Below are positions 44,673 to 53,610 of a stretch of 64,000 nt of DNA, piece after piece (positions within the stretch are counted from its first letter, which is position 1; every line of letters starts with the position of its first letter). The DNA is from Mesotoga sp. UBA6090 (GTDB lineage Bacteria > Thermotogota > Thermotogae > Petrotogales > Kosmotogaceae), in the NCBI RefSeq assembly GCF_002435945.1, contig NZ_DIXC01000042.1, positions 43,676 to 107,675 on the forward strand. Reading direction: 5' to 3'. The notes under the pieces are model-generated. The model did no database searches. It was given only the letters and a program-made list of their open reading frames with translations, and was not told the origin of the DNA. The position numbers were made by a program, and so were the translations under genes.

Positions 44673-45497
44673 CTATTTCGTTCCGTAAGCGTTTACATAA
44701 CCCACACTTAGAACAGCTGCCTGCCCTTCCGGTGATAGTGCATATCTCAGGAATTCACCAATAACTCCTGTGGGGAGTCCATTGGTTGCATCGACGAACA
44801 TGAACAATGGTCTCGATATCGGGTATGATCCTGCATTCACGTTTGCTACAGTGGGTTCAACGCCTTCAACTGTCAGGGCCTTAACCTCTTCCGTGATGTA
44901 TCCCATTCCAATGTAGCCGATAGCATACTGATTCTGCATAACCTGCTCAACTTCGGCTCTTGTTGACGCCAGCTGTTGAACCTGAGGAGCGAATTTCTCA
45001 CCCTTCATTACGTGTTCGACGAAGTACTCGAATGTACCAGATGCATTGTCTCTTGACAGAGGAACAATTCTAGCCTTTGGCAGAGAAGAGTCAATCTGAT
45101 TCCACGAAGTTATCTTTCCCGAGTAGATATCAAAAAGCTGTTGAATGGTTATGTTGCTAATCCCGAGGGACTCGTTTACGATAATCGCTATCCCGTCATA
45201 GGCGACAACATATGGTATGAAGTACTTTCCATCACTGTTCATCTGTTCAATTTCCGAGGCCTTGATCCATCTACTGGAATTTGCAATGTCGGTCTGTCCG
45301 TTGAATAAGGCCTTGATACCCGTCGAAGACCCGGCGCCTTCGATAGATATCTCAACATCAGGGTTCATTGCCTTGAAACCTTCTGCCCAGAGCTGCGCAA
45401 CTGGATAGACAGTGTTGGAGCCTTTAATGACCAGTGTAGAACCTAACATAGTGCCAGCCAGTAACAGGATTACGATAAGTACACCAAAATTCTTCAT
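44673..45497 (-). CDS. pstS: Phosphate-binding protein PstS
   Basis: 274 residues. Signal peptide MKNFGVLIVILLLAGTMLGS, then the phosphate-binding signature IKGSNTVYPVAQLW, SIEGAGSSTGIKALFNG and RDNASGTFEYFVEHV. No lipobox cysteine at the cleavage site. ATG 45497 has AGGAGGTG upstream. First gene of pstSCAB-phoU-phoB-phoR; a TATAAA-type -10 lies about 30 bases above. I could not identify a clear Pho box. Confidence 0.94.
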   Translation of the reverse strand: MKNFGVLIVILLLAGTMLGSTLVIKGSNTVYPVAQLWAEGFKAMNPDVEISIEGAGSSTGIKALFNGQTDIANSSRWIKASEIEQMNSDGKYFIPYVVAYDGIAIIVNESLGISNITIQQLFDIYSGKITSWNQIDSSLPKARIVPLSRDNASGTFEYFVEHVMKGEKFAPQVQQLASTRAEVEQVMQNQYAIGYIGMGYITEEVKALTVEGVEPTVANVNAGSYPISRPLFMFVDATNGLPTGVIGEFLRYALSPEGQAAVLSVGYVNAYGTK

Positions 45498-45766
45498 ACA
45501 CACACCTCCTGAATTTATTTCCACGATTAGTTTATACATGGAGGGTGTTATTGGCAGATTATTTGAGTTTGCTAAAAGTTCAGCTTTTTGGCATTCTGAT
45601 CAGAAGAAGATTACAGACGACTGGTGAAGGCCGGCATGAAAATGCTGAAGTATTCAGTAAATGATGAGCACATAAAATCCTTATTGAGAGAGGATTCTAT
45701 AGGATGAAAATGAATATTTCCCGAAGATCAAGTATTTTAAATTCGATGAACTGCTATAAAGATCAG

Positions 45767-46816
45767 TTAATTATGTTTTGGAATATAGAAACTGTCCAGA
45801 ATAAGGCCCTCCGGGGTTTTTGAATAGCCGTACAGACCTTCTAGAGTATAGTTGAACAACATATAGTGAAAGGCTTTTGCGGAAGCGACTAGACTCTCGC
45901 CCCGGGTGATATCGTAAAGCGGAGCACCGCCGCCAGCCGTAATAACATAGGTTACGCCGTTTCTCTCAATTCTCTGATAGCCATGATCATGGCCGCTAAG
46001 AACAAGATCGACGTTGTAGTCTTCGAAGACAGGAACCAGGTATTCCTTTAGATACAGATGGTCTCCATGAGAGCCGTAACTGTACGGAGGGTGGTGTAAG
46101 CAAACTACTATATGTGCAGGATCTTCTTCTTCCGCCTCCTCCAGCTGTGTTAGAAGCCAAACGTATTGCTGTGAATACTTATCGAAGGCTTCATTTGTGT
46201 TCAAAAATATGAAGAAGATATCACCGTACCATAGGCTATAATATCTTTCATTTCCTGGGAAAGCAAAGAATTTCAAATAGTTTATGGCTTCAGACTCGTG
46301 GTTTCCAATAACACTGTAGAGTACACTGTCAGATAATATTTCGGTGACTTCGAAAAAGTTTATCCATTCTTCAATAGCATCGTCGGTCGAGACGATATCA
46401 CCCGTGTGGATTACTAGAGGAACGTTTTCACTAGCTATTCCATTGACTATCTCAGAGTGAACGACATAGTTGTTTCTGCTATCCCCGTAAGCAGCAAAAC
46501 TGAATGGTGTGTTTCTGTTAGGTGCGGTTGTCAGTATCCCGTTGCCTTTGTAAATGACTTCTCCATCCTTTTCACTCTTAACAGTGTAAGCATAGCCCAT
46601 TCCAGGAAGGAGTCCAGATACCCGGAATCTGTGAAGAGTCACTTCCTCATCTGAATGAATAGATTCATTGGAGCCATCGTAGACTATTAAATAAGAAGTG
46701 GAGGGTTCTTCGGTGAACCAGCTTACGGTAACTCCATCGCGCGAAATATCGTTCAAATAGACTGAAAAAACCTGACCAATTATCAGAAGAAACAGAAGAA
46801 GCATGTATTTTTTCAA
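45767..46816 (-). CDS. Secreted purple-acid-phosphatase-like metallophosphatase
   Basis: 349 residues. A signal sequence (YMLLLFLLIIGQVFS) precedes a short fibronectin-like domain (VTVSWFTEEPSTSYLIVYDG) and a calcineurin-type phosphoesterase: YGDSRNN, HTGDIVS, GNHES, HHPPYSYGSHGDH and SGHDHGYQR supply the two-metal ligands. It would release phosphate from organic esters outside the cell. It lies just upstream of pstS on the same strand, fitting phosphate scavenging. TTG 46816 with AAGGAG 9 bases upstream is preferred over ATG 46825. Confidence 0.82.
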   Translation of the reverse strand: MKKYMLLLFLLIIGQVFSVYLNDISRDGVTVSWFTEEPSTSYLIVYDGSNESIHSDEEVTLHRFRVSGLLPGMGYAYTVKSEKDGEVIYKGNGILTTAPNRNTPFSFAAYGDSRNNYVVHSEIVNGIASENVPLVIHTGDIVSTDDAIEEWINFFEVTEILSDSVLYSVIGNHESEAINYLKFFAFPGNERYYSLWYGDIFFIFLNTNEAFDKYSQQYVWLLTQLEEAEEEDPAHIVVCLHHPPYSYGSHGDHLYLKEYLVPVFEDYNVDLVLSGHDHGYQRIERNGVTYVITAGGGAPLYDITRGESLVASAKAFHYMLFNYTLEGLYGYSKTPEGLILDSFYIPKHN

Positions 46817-47003
46817 CGCGCTCATCTCCTTTATGGTGTCGTTGGATCTGCGAATAAATGGACACATAATGATTATAACGGAAAAAGAATCTTGATTCTT
46901 ATTGAGGGGGTTTTTGAAATCTCGTCCATTGATGGATGACAAGATACATGAGAAGTGTTGGAATAGCTTTTAGCGGTCAAAATAACGGTGTTCAACTGCG
47001 TTA

Positions 47004-47012
47004 TGATATAAT
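47004..47012 (+). promoter_or_regulatory. Extended -10 promoter for corA leader
   Basis: TGATATAAT is a perfect extended -10 (TGnTATAAT); the start site would be about 47019, just before the leader ribosome site. No clear -35. Confidence 0.55.
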
Positions 47013-47033
47013 CTCAGAGCGGAGGTGAGTGAT

Positions 47034-47072
47034 ATGGAATTATACAGTAGTGAGAGTGAACCGCCACTTTGA
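47034..47072 (+). CDS. Predicted 12-residue leader peptide of corA
   Basis: ATG with GGAGGTGAGT upstream, encoding MELYSSESEPPL and then TGA. It is acidic, with a proline pair just before the end, and lies about 70 bases upstream of the corA start on the same predicted transcript. In enterobacteria, short leader ORFs rich in proline or acidic residues control the magnesium transporter genes mgtA and corA. The similarity here is in kind, not in sequence. Confidence 0.5.
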   Translation: MELYSSESEPPL

Positions 47073-47144
47073 TTTGATTCGCCCGTTGAGACCTCCTTCT
47101 AAGTGACAAAAGAAAGATGAAGTACTTAAAAAGGGGGGACCGAT
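47073..47144 (+). promoter_or_regulatory. corA leader with alternative ribosome-site pairings
   Basis: ACCTCCTTCT at 47091-47100 can pair with the leader ribosome site GGAGGT (47021-47026) or, through CCTCCTT, with the corA ribosome site AAGGGGG (47131-47137). The two pairings exclude each other, which would allow a translational switch. The pairing is seen in sequence; its regulatory use is inference. Confidence 0.4.
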
Positions 47145-48077
47145 GTGCGCGAGATTTTGATTTCCGAGAATGGAAGAATGAATACAATAGATTCACCAGT
47201 AGAAGGCTGCTGGATCAATGTTGTATCGCCAGATAGTGGAGACATCGCTTTTCTTAAGAGTTTAGAAATCGACGAGGATTTTGTGTACGATGCTTTAGAT
47301 CAGGAAGAAAGGGCAAGATTCGAGCAGGATGAGGATTTAATCTACGTGATTACCAAACTGCCATATTTAGATACTGCAGACGAAACCGTTCCATACAAAA
47401 CGACGACTCTCGGAATTGCAATGAAATCCGGTTATTTTGTCACGATAAGCGGTTCGGAAAACGCAATTGTATCGGACATAGTCGAAGGACGGGTTAAGGA
47501 TATTTCCACAAAGAAACGAAACCGCTTTCTTCTTAGAATTTTTGACAGAGCAACTGTTTATTACCTGAGGTATCTCAAGGAAATCAGGAGACTGTCAAAT
47601 GAGATCGAGTCCGAACTACACAGATCTACCAGGAATCAAGAACTTGTGGCGATGTTGAATCTCGAAAAATCTTTAGTTTTCTTCACGACATCTCTTAGAT
47701 CAAACGAGCTAATGTTTGAGAAGCTCAAGAGAGCAAACATACTGACGCTCTATGAAGAAGATGAAGAGCTATTTGAAGACATCTCTATCGAGAATAGACA
47801 GGCTATAGAGATGGCGAACATTTATAGCGACATTTTGACAGGAATGATGGATGCCTTTGCTTCTGTGATCTCCAATAATCTCAACGTAGTTATGAAGATA
47901 TTAACGATAGTGACGCTCTCTCTTCAGATTCCGACGCTGGTAGCGTCGATCTATGGAATGAATGTTAAACTCCCCTTTATGGAGAGCAGTACGATTTTCT
48001 ACTGGTCTATGGGTTTGTCGGGACTTGCTGCCTTCCTGGTTGGTTTTGTACTATTCAAGATAAGATGGTTCAAGTAG
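47145..48077 (+). CDS. corA: CorA-family divalent cation transporter
   Basis: 310 residues. A large N-terminal cytoplasmic domain rich in acidic residues (DDEDFVYDALDQEERARFEQ-like region) and a long stalk helix precede two C-terminal membrane helices with the diagnostic YGMN motif between them (VASIYGMNVKLPFMESS). The terminal KIRWFK is basic as in CorA. It imports Mg2+, Co2+ or Ni2+. GTG start at 47145 with a GGGGGG ribosome site. Confidence 0.92.
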   Translation: MREILISENGRMNTIDSPVEGCWINVVSPDSGDIAFLKSLEIDEDFVYDALDQEERARFEQDEDLIYVITKLPYLDTADETVPYKTTTLGIAMKSGYFVTISGSENAIVSDIVEGRVKDISTKKRNRFLLRIFDRATVYYLRYLKEIRRLSNEIESELHRSTRNQELVAMLNLEKSLVFFTTSLRSNELMFEKLKRANILTLYEEDEELFEDISIENRQAIEMANIYSDILTGMMDAFASVISNNLNVVMKILTIVTLSLQIPTLVASIYGMNVKLPFMESSTIFYWSMGLSGLAAFLVGFVLFKIRWFK

Positions 48078-48969
48078 TAGAATGAAGTGATCCTAGGGAA
48101 AAAATCTGAACTAGCGAAGCCGCCAAAAGAACAGGGGGGATGAATATTACTGGAATAAAGGCCCCCACAAATGCGTAAGAGAGCGCAATGCCTGTTGAAA
48201 TAAGGAGCGTGACTTTCTTTCTATTTCCTGAGAGTTTGAATATCTTGTCGTAGTAATGGTCCCTATCGCCTGCGAAAGGTGATTTCTTTGCAATAGATCT
48301 TCTCAAGAAGCCCACAAATAGGTCAAGAACTACGGGCCAGCAAATAGCGGCAATTCGAACGAAGTTCTGACTTCCCCAAGACTGTATGAGTAACGTTCCC
48401 ACGAATGTTCCAGCGATGTATGATCCCTGGTCCCCCATAAAAAGCCTTGCGGGAGGAAAATTAAAGATCAAGTATCCGGCATAAACGCCAGCAACTGCAA
48501 GAGACATAAGAGGTACAAACCCCGTGAAGAAAGCGAACACTCCAAAAACAATCATATTAGTTGAGCATATGCCGTCAAGTCCATCCACCATATTATAGGC
48601 GTTAACCGTTCCTGCAAAGATGATGGAGAGTATTATCGAATCAACTGTCGAAAAACCGTAGATTATGAATGCCACGGCGAATCCGACTAGGACTTCCACT
48701 GTCAGTCTGATCTTTGGTGATATGCTTCTTATGTCGTCCGCAAAGCCTAGAGCCCACATGATGATTATTGCGGGGAAGAATTCAGGACTCTGAATTAGCC
48801 AAGGAACAAGCGCAAGGAGAATCGCAGTTCCACCCACATAGCTAATCGGTTTTTCGTGGGGCTTTAGAGTACCCGAAGGCCTGTCTACTAGATCTAGTTC
48901 TAAGCCAACCCTCCGAAAAAGGAAACATAGTACGGCTGAAAGAACTAAAGCGTAGACAAAAGCCATCAT
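48070..48969 (-). CDS. Polyprenyl-phosphate sugar-1-phosphate transferase (WecA/MraY family)
   Basis: 299 residues with about ten membrane helices. Conserved catalytic motifs: GFADDI, NAYNMVDGLDGICS, FMGDQGS and the HYYDKI/RDH segment. It transfers a sugar-1-phosphate from a nucleotide sugar to undecaprenyl phosphate at the inner membrane, starting glycan assembly. It is shorter than typical WecA (~350). Its start shares one base with the aminotransferase stop. Last gene of a four-gene operon. Confidence 0.88.
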   Translation of the reverse strand: MMAFVYALVLSAVLCFLFRRVGLELDLVDRPSGTLKPHEKPISYVGGTAILLALVPWLIQSPEFFPAIIIMWALGFADDIRSISPKIRLTVEVLVGFAVAFIIYGFSTVDSIILSIIFAGTVNAYNMVDGLDGICSTNMIVFGVFAFFTGFVPLMSLAVAGVYAGYLIFNFPPARLFMGDQGSYIAGTFVGTLLIQSWGSQNFVRIAAICWPVVLDLFVGFLRRSIAKKSPFAGDRDHYYDKIFKLSGNRKKVTLLISTGIALSYAFVGAFIPVIFIPPVLLAASLVQIFSLGSLHSTT

Positions 48970-50129
48970 CAGTTGTACTCCAAAGCCTTTTCAATAGTGT
49001 GAGCAACGAACTGCTGTTCTTCTTCAGACAGATTATTGAAGAAAGGGATAGCAACCGTTCTTCTTGCAAGCTCTTCAGTTACAGGAAACATGCCATTCTT
49101 GAATCCGAACTTTGTCATATAAAAGGGTTGAAGATGGATAGGTCTGAAATAGTCTCTGCACTGAACGCCATTGTCAATAAGGTGTCTCATGAAGTTATCT
49201 CTCTCTATCTTTTCATCAAGCCTTATGACATATACGAACCAGCCGATACTTGTAGCATAATCTGCCACAAAGGGAGTCTCTACTCCATCAATCTTTGAAA
49301 GCAATTTCTCGTATCTGTCGGCCACTCTCTGCCGCTTTGCCAGAATTTCATCAATCCTTTTCAGCTGCTCTATACCCAGTGCTGCCGACATCTCGTCCAT
49401 CCGATAATTGTAGCCCAACCTCACATGTTCAAGCCAATTCTCTGATGCGCCTCTTCCCTGATTTCTCATGCTTTTCGATAATTCGGCAATTTTGCTGTCG
49501 TCAGTAACAATTATTCCGCCTTCTCCAGTTGTGATTTGCTTGTTTGGATAGAATGCAAATGCACCTGCGAGACCGAAAGTACCGGTTCTCCGCCCCATAA
49601 AGGAGCTTCCCAGCGCCTCACAAGAATCCTCTACGATTTTTACGCCATGTCTATTACAGACACCTTCTATCCCGTCCCATTCAAGGGGGTGACCAAAAAT
49701 ATCGACAGCCATGAAAACATCAGGAATGAAGGGTCTTAACTTGATTTGACCTGTATTCAGACCGTTTTTCGAGTAATAACCTAGAGCGTCTTCCAACGTC
49801 TCTGGAGAGATGTTGTATGTTGCCTCGTCAATATCTGCGAAAACAGGAACGGCACCTTCGTATATTGCAACATTGGCTGAAGACACAAAAGTGAATGAAC
49901 TTGTGATTACCGTCTGGCCCTGTTTCAAGTTGAGAGATCGAACAATGAGATGAAGGGCGCTGGTCCCGCTGTTAACTGCAACCGCATGTTCGACCCCGAT
50001 ATATTCTGCGAATCTTTCTTCAAACTCTGCAACTTTAGGGCCGATAGATAAGATTCCACTACTCATGAGATCGGTAACAGCGGTGATTTCCTTTTCAGTC
50101 ACGTCGGGTTTGGAAAGGGGAATGAACAT
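48969..50129 (-). CDS. DegT/DnrJ/EryC1-family sugar aminotransferase
   Basis: 386 residues, PLP-dependent. N-terminal PLSKPDVTEKEITAVTDLM, PLP-phosphate site VNSGTSALHLIV, and the Schiff-base lysine in AFAFYPNKQITTGEGGIIV. Adds an amino group to a keto-sugar nucleotide. With the 4,6-dehydratase-like gene in the same operon, the product would be a UDP-4-amino-4,6-dideoxy sugar (the PglF/PglE logic). ATG with CAGGAGGTG upstream. Confidence 0.92.
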   Translation of the reverse strand: MFIPLSKPDVTEKEITAVTDLMSSGILSIGPKVAEFEERFAEYIGVEHAVAVNSGTSALHLIVRSLNLKQGQTVITSSFTFVSSANVAIYEGAVPVFADIDEATYNISPETLEDALGYYSKNGLNTGQIKLRPFIPDVFMAVDIFGHPLEWDGIEGVCNRHGVKIVEDSCEALGSSFMGRRTGTFGLAGAFAFYPNKQITTGEGGIIVTDDSKIAELSKSMRNQGRGASENWLEHVRLGYNYRMDEMSAALGIEQLKRIDEILAKRQRVADRYEKLLSKIDGVETPFVADYATSIGWFVYVIRLDEKIERDNFMRHLIDNGVQCRDYFRPIHLQPFYMTKFGFKNGMFPVTEELARRTVAIPFFNNLSEEEQQFVAHTIEKALEYN

Positions 50130-50668
50130 TACTTCACCTCCTGGGGAGATTTAGAAAAGAGAGAGAGTAGAAGACCTAGCATAAATGACCACAGCGCAGC
50201 CAAACCAACCTGAAAGTCCTTCGGCAATACGAATGTAAGTGTGTGGGCCGGTATCCAGAACCACACCAAAGACAACAGAGCCTTGTCAAGGTTCTTCCAA
50301 TTCCTGATCTGAAGAACAAGATTATCAAGCAACCTATGGAAAATGACTAAGAAAACTCCAAATTGAAGATTCATTGATAGAGAACGAGTGATTGCATTTA
50401 GGAGTACGTTTTCTAAAAAGACTCGTGGCAGGATTCTGTTTATCACTAAAGAAGATACGAATCCTTCGTAACCGATGAACGCAATTTTTATGAAGATCGC
50501 CAGGAAAGCCCATTCTAGTGCCTTCAAAACCATTAGGGAAAAAGAGAAGTTTGCCTTAGAACCTGCAATCTTTACACTGACACAATCGCCTAGAGTGCCG
50601 AGAATCGAGAACTGAATCATTGCAGAAATAAAGGGAAAGTCCCTGCCGAATTCAACATACCATCTCAT
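50129..50668 (-). CDS. Integral membrane protein of unknown function in glycan operon
   Basis: 179 residues with about four hydrophobic segments, including SFSLMVLKALEWAFLAIFIK and the C-terminal AALWSFMLGLLLSLFSKS. A WFWIPAHTLTFVLPKDFQVG stretch is faintly like the Mpv17/PMP22 signature; I would not assign it. It overlaps both neighbours (1 and 4 bases), so it is co-translated with the glycan enzymes. Confidence 0.7.
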   Translation of the reverse strand: MRWYVEFGRDFPFISAMIQFSILGTLGDCVSVKIAGSKANFSFSLMVLKALEWAFLAIFIKIAFIGYEGFVSSLVINRILPRVFLENVLLNAITRSLSMNLQFGVFLVIFHRLLDNLVLQIRNWKNLDKALLSLVWFWIPAHTLTFVLPKDFQVGLAALWSFMLGLLLSLFSKSPQEVK

Positions 50669-52536
50669 CGAAAATCACACCCGGCACTTATTTTAACTGT
50701 GGCATCGTCAACTATTTCGGCCGTTATTTTGTTCAGCTCTTCAAAATCGTTGTTATCAACGGCTACCCTAAGGCGACTGGCTATCGAAAGTAAGGTCTTT
50801 TCATCCATTGCTTCCTTTGTCTTGAGGCGGAAAATCTTTGGATGCTTCGTCTGAATAAATTCTTCGTTTGAAAGGACAAGTTCCTCGAATAATTTCTCGC
50901 CTGGTCGAACTCCTGTGTACTTTATTTCTATTTCTTGCTGGGGCACGTATCCTGCCAGTGTGATCATCTCGTTTGCAAGAGAAGAGATCTTGACGGGTTC
51001 TCCCATATCTAGCACGAAAACATCTCCTCCTCCGGAGTAAGCTCCTGCCTGAAGCACAAGCGATACAGCTTCTGGGATAGTCATAAAGTATCTAGTCATT
51101 CTGGGATCAGTCACTGTAACAGGACCGCCCGACTGAATTTGTTTCTTGAAAAGAGGAATCACGCTCCCACGGCTCCCCAAAACATTTCCGAATCTCACTA
51201 TACCGAATTTCGTTTTGCTCCTTGATGAAATCGATCTAACGAACTCTTCGGCGATTCTTTTCGAAACTCCCATAACCGAACTTGGCTTCACTGCCTTATC
51301 AGTTGAGATAACGACCATAGTTTTAACGCCGAATTCGCTCGCCAAACCTGCAATGTTGTAAGTGCCAAGTGAATTCACCCGGAATGCCTCGGTCGGATTT
51401 TCCTCCATCAGAGGTACATGTTTGTGAGCGGCGGCGTGGAAGACAACTTCGGGTTTCATCGTCTCAAAGATATACCTCATTCTTGATGAATCGGCGACAT
51501 CACAGATCAGTTGACATAGGTCGAGATCAGGGAACAATGAGCCTATCTCTCGCCTTATCTCATAGATGCTGTTTTCTCCCTTTCCAGCTAGCAGGAGTCT
51601 CCTGGGTTCGAGAGGAGCTATCTGACGACACAATTCGCTCCCAATGCTTCCTCCGGCGCCGGTTATTAGCACGGTTCTTCCAACTATGTAGTCCTTGAGT
51701 GAACCCAAATCTATTTGAACGGTCTCCCTTCCAAGGAGGTCTTCAATGTTTATCTCTCTCAAATATCCCAGTTTGGCCTTGCCGTCCATTATCTCTGTTA
51801 TGCTTGGTAGAGTCTGGACTTTCACTTTTTCCACATCAATTCTCGAAAAGATTCTCCTCAGAGTGGCGGCATCGGCAGAGGGGATCGCGATAATTATCTT
51901 TCCGACTCCCATCTTGTCAACCAAATCCATGATTTCATTTGTATTGCCGAGTACGGGAATTCCGCGAATTCTCTTTCGAAGCTTTCGAGGCGAGTCATCT
52001 ATGAAACCAACAACAAATCCATGTTCAGGATGACGGGACAATTCCTCGGCTATAGAAGTTCCGGCGTCACCGGCTCCCACTATTAAGACTCTCTCTGCGG
52101 AAGAGACAATCTGATGGTTCCTACTCAGGATACTCAGCCAGACAATTCTTGACCATATTATGAGAAATACCGAGATGATAGCTGCCATAGTAGATACTGT
52201 GAAGGGCACTGTAAGAAACTTCACGTTGAACAGATTTAGAAGTCTTCCCGCAGTAAATCCGACCGCATAACCAACTGCAACTGCCCTAAGTATAATGAAA
52301 TAATCTCTGAAGTAACTGTAACTCCAGGCGATTCTGTATACTCCATTTAGAATAAGAGAAGCGACAATAAAAATGCTGAAATATATTCCGTTAACGAAAA
52401 ACTGAGGCTCATCCAGAGTGAAGATACCGTATCTGAAGTACATACCTAATACGTATGCAAAATATACTATCGCCGAATCAAGAATCAGGAGCATTAGGTT
52501 TCTTCTGAAGCTGGATAGTTCGCTAAGTTTTGTCAA
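50665..52536 (-). CDS. Membrane nucleoside-diphosphate-sugar dehydratase (PglF/WbpM/CapD-like)
   Basis: 623 residues. Four N-terminal membrane helices, a CoA-binding-like Rossmann domain (RVLIVGAGDAGTSIAEELSR), then the extended SDR domain: ITGAGGSIGSELCRQI, AAAHKHVPLMEENPTEA, STDKAVKPSSVMGVSKR. The SMG-type catalytic site with Met replacing Tyr (STDKAVKPSSVMGVSK) is typical of UDP-GlcNAc 4,6-dehydratases. First gene of the operon. TTG 52536 with GAGGTG 7 bases upstream is preferred over GTG 52545. Confidence 0.9.
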   Translation of the reverse strand: MTKLSELSSFRRNLMLLILDSAIVYFAYVLGMYFRYGIFTLDEPQFFVNGIYFSIFIVASLILNGVYRIAWSYSYFRDYFIILRAVAVGYAVGFTAGRLLNLFNVKFLTVPFTVSTMAAIISVFLIIWSRIVWLSILSRNHQIVSSAERVLIVGAGDAGTSIAEELSRHPEHGFVVGFIDDSPRKLRKRIRGIPVLGNTNEIMDLVDKMGVGKIIIAIPSADAATLRRIFSRIDVEKVKVQTLPSITEIMDGKAKLGYLREINIEDLLGRETVQIDLGSLKDYIVGRTVLITGAGGSIGSELCRQIAPLEPRRLLLAGKGENSIYEIRREIGSLFPDLDLCQLICDVADSSRMRYIFETMKPEVVFHAAAHKHVPLMEENPTEAFRVNSLGTYNIAGLASEFGVKTMVVISTDKAVKPSSVMGVSKRIAEEFVRSISSRSKTKFGIVRFGNVLGSRGSVIPLFKKQIQSGGPVTVTDPRMTRYFMTIPEAVSLVLQAGAYSGGGDVFVLDMGEPVKISSLANEMITLAGYVPQQEIEIKYTGVRPGEKLFEELVLSNEEFIQTKHPKIFRLKTKEAMDEKTLLSIASRLRVAVDNNDFEELNKITAEIVDDATVKISAGCDFR

Positions 52537-52626
52537 ACTCCTCACCTCATGGAGATTCTAGCACACAAGGTGCTATGTTAGAAGCTTAGCAGCTTTCTGA
52601 GGCTGTTTTGGACCAGTTTTTCAAGA

Positions 52627-53524
52627 TCAGTTCACAATGAATCTATTATCTTGATTGGCGACACTAATAGCAGCCTCGGCAGATTTCTCCTTATCCTTTA
52701 TTTCGAGCATTATGTCGAAATCATAAGGACGACTCTTCATCAAGAAAGAGTTGAAATGGTCCAGATCGATAGTCTGGGCATGCCTCCCTTTTCGCCCCTC
52801 TTTTTCTTGAGTGCTGTAGTCAACAATCGGGATGCTGTCTTCTTCAGTCCATGTTGACCGGGACAAGTCAATGGAATCAGAGAAAGTTATTCCCCCATCA
52901 AGAATCGAATGATGGAAGACATCAAGAAGTACTGGGATGTTTGTCACATAATGAATTGACAGGCGGTCTGAAAGTGAGTAAAGTCTCTCATCATTCTCTA
53001 TTACCAGCCTAACCCTTATGTTGCTGGACAGTACTCTGTACTCATCAATGAATCTGCTGACAGCCACCTTTTTCTCTCCGTACACTCCCCCTACATGAAT
53101 CTGGATTTTCGCACTTCTGTCCAGATTCATAAGGTTTAAGACCTTGGCATGATACTCAAGCTCTACGATGCTGTTATCTACAACCTCCCGCTTAGGGGAA
53201 TTGAGCAAGACGAACTGATCAGGATGCATCGACACTCTCATGTTGTATCCTCTTATCTTCTTCCCGATATTTTCAAAGTCACTCCTGAAGAATTCTGCCC
53301 AATCTGTCTTGCAGATTGGGTGGGAAGCCAATGGAACCAAATCCGAGGTAATCCTGAAGAAGAGAATACTTTTTTGTTTTGTTGTAATCGATTATTTTCT
53401 CAAGACATGCAAGATTAGCCGCAACGGTTTCGATCAGTCTTCTTTCGCTGTAGGATGCTAATCTGAAGGTTCTTGCCGAGCTGCAGTCAAGAGTCGTGTT
53501 TATGCAAGGATACCCAATTTTCAT
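52627..53524 (-). pseudogene. uvsE: UV damage endonuclease (UvsE/UvdE) with a homopolymer frameshift
   Basis: The first ~55 residues ([20 protein letters not shown], ending DYNKTKK) are in one frame. The rest ([65 protein letters not shown]) is in another. The break coincides with a run of six T (53370-53375; A6 in the mRNA); removing one base restores one ~298-residue enzyme of normal length. UvsE nicks DNA 5' to UV photoproducts. Ribosome site GAGGAGGT before ATG 53524 is intact. It is a recent mutation, a sequencing error, or a phase-variable site. Confidence 0.82.
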
Positions 53525-53610
53525 ACGTGACCTCCTCATATATGTATTTTAGCCGAGTCTTGGAGGAAGAATGTATAATTGGTTGGATATCGATTGAGAG
53601 GTGAGATTCG

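Noticed and set aside
53366..53378. Programmed -1 ribosomal frameshift at A-AAA-AAG in uvsE
   Set aside because: The heptamer looks like the dnaX site, but a -1 shift leads to the wrong frame; joining the halves needs +1 or loss of one A.
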